From JANQRV01 sp964533785 (lineage in GTDB: Bacteria > Bacteroidota > Bacteroidia > Chitinophagales > Saprospiraceae): a stretch of 36,461 nucleotides of DNA. Within the stretch, counting starts at the first letter, position 1. Each line of letters opens with the position of its first letter. The notes beneath the pieces were generated by a model. The model was not told the origin of the DNA. It ran no database searches and was given only the letters and a program-made list of their open reading frames with translations. The position numbers and the translations under genes were made by a program. Of this stretch, positions 32,339 to 36,461 are shown in pieces. The stretch covers positions 1-36,461 of the forward strand of contig CAZHNG010000017.1 of the NCBI GenBank assembly GCA_964533785.1. The letters run 5' to 3'.

Positions 32339-33961
32339 ATGCGTTTAGGTCTAACATCTTGCTTCTTATTTATGATAGTACTAGCCTCTGCACAACATTT
32401 CACCAAACAAGATACCTTGCGCGGTTCGATCACTCCGGAACGCAGTTGGTGGGACCTGGTCTATTACCACCTCGATATAGAAGTGCTTCCGGAACAAAAA
32501 AAGATCAAAGGAAGTAATACTATTCACTATAAGGTGATTGAACCCTATTCCGTTTTACAAATTGATTTGCAGCCGCCACTGCGAATAACCCGGGTCGTGC
32601 AGGGAGGAGAAGAACTATCTTGCACTTCTTACGGAAATGCGCATTTTGTGAAGCTCAACCAAGAACAACCCCAGGGCTCCGTTCAAAAGATCCGGGTGGA
32701 TTACGAAGGCCACCCCAAAGAAGCGATTCGCCCACCCTGGGATGGCGGTATCAGCTGGAAAAAGGACGAGAACGGTCAACCTTTCATTGCCAGTTCCTGC
32801 CAGGGACTTGGTGCCAGCGTTTGGTGGCCCTGTAAAGATCATATGTACGATGAAGTAGACAGCATGCTCATTAGCGTGGAAGTACCTGAAGATCTTGTGA
32901 ACGTTTCCAATGGCAAACTGGTCGGTGTCGATCATCATCAAGAGAAAAAAACAAAAACCTACCACTGGTCCACTAGTAACCCGATCAATAACTATGGCGT
33001 GAACATCAATATTGGCGACTACGTCAATTGGAAGGAGACCTATGCCGGTGAAAAAGGCGAGCTGGATGTTGCCTACTGGCCGCTGCGTCAGGATGAAGAA
33101 AAGGCCAGAGAGCAATTTCAGGATGTTCCGCGCATGCTGAAAGCTTTTGAACATTGGTTCGGCCCCTATCCTTTTTATGAAGATGGTTATAAATTGGTGC
33201 AGGTGCCTTATCTGGGCATGGAACACCAAAGTTCCGTTACCTATGGCAACCAATTTATGAATGGCTACAAAGGCGAAGACCTGAGTGATACCGGATGGGG
33301 CCTAAAATTTGATTTCATTATCATTCATGAATCCGGCCACGAATGGTTTGCCAACAATATTACTCACCGGGATATGGCCGACATGTGGATACACGAAGGT
33401 TTTACCAATTATTCGGAAAGCCTTTTTGTGGAGTATTACTACGGAAAAGAAGCCGGCCAGGAATACGTCAGAGGAGTGCGTTCAAGAATTGGCAACCGAA
33501 AACCGATAATCGGACCTTATGATGTCAATTATCAGGATTATCCAGGTGATGTTTACTATAAAGGCAGCAACATCCTCAATACACTACGCACCTGGGTAGA
33601 TGATGATGAGAAATGGCGGGGCATGCTCCGGGATATCAATCAATATTTTTACCACCGTACCATCTCTTCCAATCAACTGGAAGCCAGAATAGCTGAATAC
33701 TTTCAACTTGATCTGCGTAATTTTTTTGATCAATATTTACGTGATCCAAGAGTTCCGATACTGGAATACTTTTTTAAGGAAGGGCAGGTACACTACCGCT
33801 GGGGCAATGCCATCGATGGTTTTGATATGCCGGTAGATGTAGTGATAGGAGAGCAAAAAATGCGATTATCTCCAACCACTTTCTGGAATGATAAACTGGT
33901 GGAAGGAACAAAGTTGACGGTGGATCCTAATTATTACGTGGGAGTTATGCAGATTAGGTAA
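32339..33961 (+). CDS. M1 family aminopeptidase-like metallopeptidase
   Basis: Zinc peptidase of 540 residues in the M1 (gluzincin) family. A signal peptide ends near residue 18 (VLASAQ). An N-terminal beta domain (about 35-240) precedes the catalytic domain. The zinc motif HESGH is at 330-334, with the third ligand Glu353 in WIHEGFTNYSES, the M1 pattern HExxH-x18-E. The exopeptidase-recognition sequence appears as GMEHQ at 293-297 in place of the common GAMEN; this variant occurs in other Bacteroidota M1 proteins. Tyr in YKGSNILNTLRTW near 415 is the usual transition-state residue. The protein lacks the long C-terminal helical domain of larger M1 enzymes. Probably a periplasmic or secreted aminopeptidase taking part in peptide use along with the OPT transporter (inference). 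Confidence 0.95.
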   Translation: MRLGLTSCFLFMIVLASAQHFTKQDTLRGSITPERSWWDLVYYHLDIEVLPEQKKIKGSNTIHYKVIEPYSVLQIDLQPPLRITRVVQGGEELSCTSYGNAHFVKLNQEQPQGSVQKIRVDYEGHPKEAIRPPWDGGISWKKDENGQPFIASSCQGLGASVWWPCKDHMYDEVDSMLISVEVPEDLVNVSNGKLVGVDHHQEKKTKTYHWSTSNPINNYGVNINIGDYVNWKETYAGEKGELDVAYWPLRQDEEKAREQFQDVPRMLKAFEHWFGPYPFYEDGYKLVQVPYLGMEHQSSVTYGNQFMNGYKGEDLSDTGWGLKFDFIIIHESGHEWFANNITHRDMADMWIHEGFTNYSESLFVEYYYGKEAGQEYVRGVRSRIGNRKPIIGPYDVNYQDYPGDVYYKGSNILNTLRTWVDDDEKWRGMLRDINQYFYHRTISSNQLEARIAEYFQLDLRNFFDQYLRDPRVPILEYFFKEGQVHYRWGNAIDGFDMPVDVVIGEQKMRLSPTTFWNDKLVEGTKLTVDPNYYVGVMQIR

Positions 33962-34047
33962 GGAGACACGACACCATATCCCGCCACGTAGGACCAGTAT
34001 GGGCCTGAGCAGGTTATGCGTTAATTTCTATTATCGGTTAAAAAACG

Positions 34048-34108
34048 CTGGTTGCGCGGAATTCATTCCGCGCTCAATAACAGATCGGAATGAATTCCGA
34101 TCAACCAG
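34048..34108. repeat. Inverted repeat between the M1 and radical SAM 3' ends, overlapping a stop codon
   Basis: CTGGTTGCGCGGAATTCATT... (34048-34070) matches the reverse complement of 34086-34108 at 21 of 23 positions. Each arm also holds a smaller palindrome around GGAATTC. The right arm includes the TGA stop of the radical SAM gene (34101-34103). It can end transcription from both convergent genes. Confidence 0.65.
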
Positions 34109-35048
34109 TATTGGCCAATTTCCTGATGTAAAAGCTCATCCCGTCGTGTTGAATTTGCACGAGTTTTTCTTCCCGCAATAACTTTTCCAGCAAGGATTTA
34201 TCCGCTCCACTGTCTTTTAGAAAGTCCATCACCTCGCTCTCCCGCATCGGATGTACTGAAGTAATGTCCAAGATATTCTGAGCTGGATCTTCACCCGCCG
34301 CCACAAAAGAATCCGGGGAGAACCCCGTGAGTAATTCGACCTGTTTCACATTTTCCGAATAGATCTGGTGGGCTTTTACCAGTGTTTCCTCGTCTGGCGC
34401 CTCCACCCATTTTTCAGAGGGCGGTCGGGTAGCAATACCAATATAAGCAACGGCAGGATCTAATTTTTTAAGAAAAGCGGCAGTTCTTCTCAAATTTTCT
34501 TCCCCATCATTAATGCCCTTTACCAGCATAGTTTCTGTAATAATTTCGCCCCGGAACATTTTCGCAAAAGCCAGTATACCTTCCAGTATATCAGCCAGTA
34601 CCAGTTCTTTGTGGGGGCGATTAACCTTGCGCCACGATGCTTCCTCCACCCCATCTATTTTTAAAGAGACCAGGTCCGCCTGCATTAAATCTTTTCTTAC
34701 CTCTTCTCTCCACAATAAAGAAGAGTTGCTGATCACTGCAATTTTGATACCTAAAGGTTTTAAGGCTGCGATGTAATCCGCCAGATGAATATCCAAAGTA
34801 GGCTCTCCGTCCGGTACGATCGATAAATAATCAATCTTGCCGCCGGCCTTTTTCACCTCTTCAACTTTCTGTTTGACGGCTTTATAGATCTCTTCGGTTG
34901 TATAAAACTTGCGTCGTTGAACAACGGAATCCGTCGTAGGCCCCACCTGGCAGTATACGCAATCGTACGTGCATACTTTGGGAGGAATATTATTGATCCC
35001 CAGGCTTTGCCCTAATCTTCTGGAGGGGATGGGTCCGAATGCTATCAT
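34101..35048 (-). CDS. Radical SAM protein, COG0731-like
   Basis: Radical S-adenosylmethionine enzyme of 315 residues. The iron-sulfur motif CTYDCVYC (C26, C30, C33; Cx3Cx2C) follows the conserved N-terminus FGPIPSRRLGQSLGINN, which is diagnostic of the COG0731 Fe-S oxidoreductase group. SIVPDGEPTLD near residue 98 and KIAVISNSSLLWR near 135 are typical core strands. The final 60 residues (HPMRESEVMDFLKDSGADKS to the end) look like a small winged-helix domain. The reaction is unknown; the group is distantly related to wyosine-synthesis TYW1 proteins but lacks its flavodoxin part. The start is supported by the conserved MIAFGPIPSRRLG. It stands alone, with a repeat at its 3' end. Confidence 0.93.
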   Translation of the reverse strand: MIAFGPIPSRRLGQSLGINNIPPKVCTYDCVYCQVGPTTDSVVQRRKFYTTEEIYKAVKQKVEEVKKAGGKIDYLSIVPDGEPTLDIHLADYIAALKPLGIKIAVISNSSLLWREEVRKDLMQADLVSLKIDGVEEASWRKVNRPHKELVLADILEGILAFAKMFRGEIITETMLVKGINDGEENLRRTAAFLKKLDPAVAYIGIATRPPSEKWVEAPDEETLVKAHQIYSENVKQVELLTGFSPDSFVAAGEDPAQNILDITSVHPMRESEVMDFLKDSGADKSLLEKLLREEKLVQIQHDGMSFYIRKLANTG

Positions 35049-35417
35049 TCTTAACTATTTTATTCAAAATCAATTGAGTAAGACAAAATTTATTTACTTC
35101 ACTCATTTAATGCACTTTAAAGTAGGTAAACTTAAATACTATGACCCTGATAAGAATCAAAAGATATCATGATTTATATCACTTAAAAAAAACGTTAGAT
35201 TCTGACGGCTTCGTAGGGACGATGAATGGTTTGAATATCTCCGGCAGAAGGGCACGGCAAAACAAATTTAATTTGCTGATTTTGACAGACAGACACATTA
35301 AATAATAACAAACAGGACCCCCCCCACAAAAATCACCCCTATATGTGAGAAGTGTCATCACATTTAATCTACCGTCTATTTATGTTTGTGACATTCGTAC
35401 ACTAAAATTTGAGGATC
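35049..35417. other. Gene-free stretch upstream of a small membrane protein
   Basis: I see no coding sequence with supporting features. It is AT-rich and includes a run of eight C residues near 35320 and the -7 box at 35381-35388. The sequence around 35166-35185 (GATATCATGATTTATATCAC) contains short overlapping dyads that could be regulator binding sites. Confidence 0.45.
35381..35388 (+). promoter_or_regulatory. -7 element (TATGTTTG) for the small membrane protein
   Basis: TATGTTTG matches TAnnTTTG exactly, 29 bases before the ATG at 35418, giving a short leader of about 22 bases. No clear -33 TTG is seen. Confidence 0.5.
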
Positions 35418-35678
35418 ATGATAGAATTGAAAATTTGCCAATTGAGTTTTTCGTCTGCCTTATTACGGTATTATTTAATGATGGGGGTTGCATTAATAGG
35501 AGGTTTTTTGGGATTCATCAAGATAGCAGCAATTTTAGCTATTGCGGTAGCAGTTAGTTGTATTTTAGGAATTAGAATTGAATGGAAGACCAATAAAGAA
35601 ATTAAAAGTAAAGAAACACAAGCTATTCCTTCTATTCCGCTTAAGAGAAAGCAGCAACTTCAGGTAGAAAATGTGTAA
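35418..35678 (+). CDS. Small membrane protein of unknown function
   Basis: Hypothetical protein of 86 residues from the ATG at 35418 (a TTG nine bases earlier is in frame but less likely). One long hydrophobic region, about residues 16-52 (YYLMMGVALIGGFLGFIKIA, then AILAIAVAVSCILGI), can form two membrane helices. A charged cytoplasmic-type tail follows (EWKTNKEIKSKETQ) with many lysines. I do not recognise a family. A matching -7 promoter box directly upstream supports that it is a real gene. It has no close neighbours on its strand. Confidence 0.6.
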   Translation: MIELKICQLSFSSALLRYYLMMGVALIGGFLGFIKIAAILAIAVAVSCILGIRIEWKTNKEIKSKETQAIPSIPLKRKQQLQVENV

Positions 35679-35730
35679 GTTCAGCTATTCTCAGTTTGGG
35701 GCTTAAGTATGAATAAAGGCGCGAATAATT

Positions 35731-35794
35731 GCCACGAAAACACAAAAACTGCACAAATTTTTTTGTGGGTTTGGTGCCTTTGTGATTTAGTGGC
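35731..35794. repeat. Inverted repeat of the GCCACGAAAACAC type
   Basis: GCCACGAAAACACAAA at 35731 pairs loosely with TTTGTGATTTAGTGGC ending at 35794; the inner CACAAATTT and TTTTGTG also pair. Very similar intergenic repeats are frequent in many Bacteroidota genomes (from memory). Non-coding. Confidence 0.6.
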
Positions 35795-35905
35795 AAAAAA
35801 ATATTCTAAAGCGAGAATCGCTGATCAAATTGAGAATTGCTGGTGTAAGTTGGTTAACGGTGGTAAAAGACACAGTATCATATAATTGTGGAGTTACTAT
35901 TATTT

Positions 35906-36121
35906 ATGGAAGCAAGATTATTTAAGCCCGGAGACCGGGTCCAACAAAAATCCGGTGGCCCGATCATGGAAGTCACCAAATACGTAATTGATCATTTACC
36001 ATTAGGCGGTGAAATATACAGTGATCATCACGTTGAGTGTGTGTGGTACGATGAGGAGAAAAACCGGCACAAAGATGTTTTTGATCAACGTACTTTATTT
36101 AAAATAGAACACGACGAGTAA
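35906..36121 (+). CDS. DUF2158 (YodC-like) small protein
   Basis: Protein of 71 residues from the ATG at 35906. It matches the DUF2158/YodC family: FKPGDRVQQKSGGPIMEVTK at residues 6-25, then HVECVWYDEEKNRHKDVFD and a final TLFKIEHDE. Members are single beta-barrel-like domains of about 60-75 residues, and their function is unknown. An in-frame GTG at 35888 would add six residues (MELLLF) before the conserved start, so I use the ATG. No signal peptide; probably cytoplasmic. Confidence 0.85.
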   Translation: MEARLFKPGDRVQQKSGGPIMEVTKYVIDHLPLGGEIYSDHHVECVWYDEEKNRHKDVFDQRTLFKIEHDE

Positions 36122-36290
36122 ATTCATAAATCACACTCCTATCTTCATTATCAAAGCACTAAAGGAACTACACCCTCAATCCCTTAGTTTGTAGGATATT
36201 TCTTTTTCGAAAAGGAATAGGATACCTTCGTGCATACTGGATGATTCTAAAACCATTATTATTGTTTAAGCATTATCATACTCGAGATCC

Positions 36291-36461
36291 ATGTATGCCT
36301 TTGTAAAAATACTCTTTCGCTCACTCCTTAAATTCGCGTTGGTCGTATTAGTTTCCATCCTTGTATACTTCATCGCAGCAACTCTTTTATCGTATTTAAG
36401 CACTAATCCCACCGTTGTAACCTGTCAGGAAAGACATGAAATATTCATCACTTCAAATGGT
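36291..36461 (+). CDS. DUF2459/TIGR02117-type membrane protein, cut by the window edge
   Basis: The frame is open from the ATG at 36291 to the end of the window (57 residues seen). The N-terminus has a single hydrophobic anchor (FALVVLVSILVYFIAATLLS, about residues 15-34). After it come STNPTVVTCQERHEIFITS and then NG. The anchor, the short linker and the 'IFITSNG' strand are the start expected for the TIGR02117/DUF2459 family, whose members continue with a conserved histidine region. The family function is unknown; the stop codon is outside the window. Confidence 0.6.
   Translation, partial: MYAFVKILFRSLLKFALVVLVSILVYFIAATLLSYLSTNPTVVTCQERHEIFITSNG

Noticed and set aside
32615..33253. 212-codon minus-strand frame opposite the M1 peptidase
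   Set aside because: It is a shadow of the M1 coding frame, with low-complexity, unnatural composition.
34101..35048. Radical SAM protein as the anaerobic sulfatase maturase for the sulfatase at 19948
   Set aside because: The N-terminus and length match the COG0731 group, and the extra cysteine clusters of the SPASM domain in sulfatase maturases are absent.

Overview
The window reads as a chromosomal segment from a Bacteroidota bacterium, most likely of the Saprospiria/Lewinella type (inference). Signs seen directly are: a type IX secretion (T9SS) C-terminal sorting domain on a dockerin-bearing M43 protease; many lipoproteins with short lipoboxes; several perfect matches to the Bacteroidota -7 promoter element TAnnTTTG upstream of genes; DUF3667, DUF6797, DUF4197 and SnoaL-like families common in that phylum; and a tRNA gene without an encoded CCA. 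There is no CRISPR array, prophage or complete IS element.

Layout. 83-4254 (minus): an OPT peptide transporter and a secreted M43 metalloprotease. 4255-6228: a repeat-rich stretch with a TPR lipoprotein, tRNA-Leu(GAG) and at least four long inverted-repeat elements. 6229-11477: housekeeping and small genes (purH, DUF4197, a secreted two-domain protein, an AraC regulator, ribE). 11562-14546: a large SNF2 helicase divergent from ribE. 14599-17151: a LysR regulator, a small membrane protein and an SbtA-type sodium/bicarbonate transporter; the LysR/small-protein pair is bounded on both sides by the same 16-bp palindrome. 17154-21396 (minus): four lipoprotein genes (DUF6265, a beta-lactamase-fold serine hydrolase, an acetolactate-decarboxylase-like protein, a sulfatase). 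21544-23097: a PIG-L deacetylase fused to a CBM9-like domain. 23090-25648 (minus): decayed small genes (frameshifted DUF998, a YdeI/OmdA-like C-terminus, an SRPBCC C-terminus, a TIGR03083-like N-terminus, a SnoaL-like gene without a proper start) with a miniature inverted-repeat element carrying what looks like a 7-bp target duplication, plus an intact DUF3667 gene. 25700-28582: a site-2 protease with CBS domains, an outer-membrane barrel, a GyrI-like protein and a small conserved protein. 29076-33961: a large cytochrome c/DUF6797/beta-propeller lipoprotein divergent from an M1 peptidase. 34101-36461: a radical SAM protein, small genes, and the start of a DUF2459/TIGR02117-type gene cut by the window edge.

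The genes do not form one pathway. A theme is uptake and extracellular breakdown (peptide transporter, secreted proteases, sulfatase, deacetylase-CBM, serine hydrolase), as expected for a particle- or polymer-degrading heterotroph. The most unusual content is the LysR-SbtA bicarbonate module with palindromic borders, the divergent acetolactate-decarboxylase-like lipoprotein, and the number and variety of palindromic intergenic elements, several of which overlap stop codons.
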